Source: Anaerolineae bacterium
GTDB lineage: Bacteria > Chloroflexota > Anaerolineae > Anaerolineales > Villigracilaceae
NCBI GenBank assembly: GCA_003158885.1
Contig: PMLN01000092.1
Span: 10,295-23,066, forward strand
DNA: 12,772 bases
Direction of reading: 5' to 3'
The notes beneath the pieces were generated by a model. That model saw nothing but the letters and a program-made list of their open reading frames with translations. It ran no database searches and was not told the origin of the DNA. Of this stretch, positions 12,768-12,772 are shown piece by piece. Numbering within the stretch: the stretch's first letter is position 1; each line of letters starts with the position of its first letter. A program made the translations under genes and the position numbers.

Positions 12768-12772
12768 CTCAT

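Larger units (their letters stand above)
12430..12772. other. Gene-free stretch at the right edge
   Basis: 343 bases with no credible gene. It holds the terminator at 12467-12503, a pyrimidine-rich part at 12520-12645 (CTTCCCTCC, TCTTTCGTTCCC), and two repeat clusters to the right edge. The short open frame across 12414-12617 covers the terminator and is not coding. Confidence 0.7.

Overview
The window reads as ordinary bacterial chromosome, about 54% GC by eye, from an environmental Gram-variable bacterium. My best guess is Chloroflexota (Anaerolineae-like). This is an inference from a mevalonate-pathway decarboxylase with a YWGNRD signature, an RseP-type protease with a very long insert after HExxH, and many short intergenic tandem repeats of the ATTCGTG / CGAATAT kind. 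No rRNA, tRNA, CRISPR array, phage gene or transposase was recognised.

Layout, left to right. (1) 1-2262, plus strand: the 3' part of nadA (quinolinate synthase, cut by the window edge) and complete nadB (L-aspartate oxidase), 3 bases apart. Together they make quinolinate for NAD. The nadA reading frame carries a perfect 15-bp-stem palindrome that looks like an in-frame inserted repeat. (2) 2410-4907, plus strand: a SanA/DUF218 membrane protein, a small antitoxin-toxin pair (RelB/Phd-like plus RelE/ParE), an HD-domain hydrolase whose ribosome-binding site lies in the toxin's last codons, and a RadC-like JAB protein. (3) 4908-7409, minus strand: an AEC-family transporter, a membrane-anchored MA-like gluzincin metallopeptidase and an acylphosphatase. 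The last two overlap by 8 bases, and the acylphosphatase abuts radC stop to stop. (4) 7702-10140, minus strand: an RseP/site-2-type M50 protease followed 9 bases later by a HEAT-repeat protein with an acidic tail, a likely two-gene operon. (5) 10369-11346, minus strand: a GHMP-family mevalonate-pathway decarboxylase. (6) 11518-12429, plus strand: a secreted beta-rich protein with its own extended -10 promoter, strong Shine-Dalgarno site and a perfect 16-bp terminator hairpin.

Gene-free stretches hold degenerate repeats: 9-base units near 2334 and 12646, 8-9-base units near 7566, and a nearly identical 29-base block of 7-base units at both 7653 and 12740. A branched REP-like inverted repeat lies at 10249-10338.

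No obvious new multi-gene defence or mobile system is visible. The items most worth following are the palindromic insert inside nadA, the substrate of the mevalonate decarboxylase, the enlarged loop of the M50 protease with its HEAT partner, and the repeat families.
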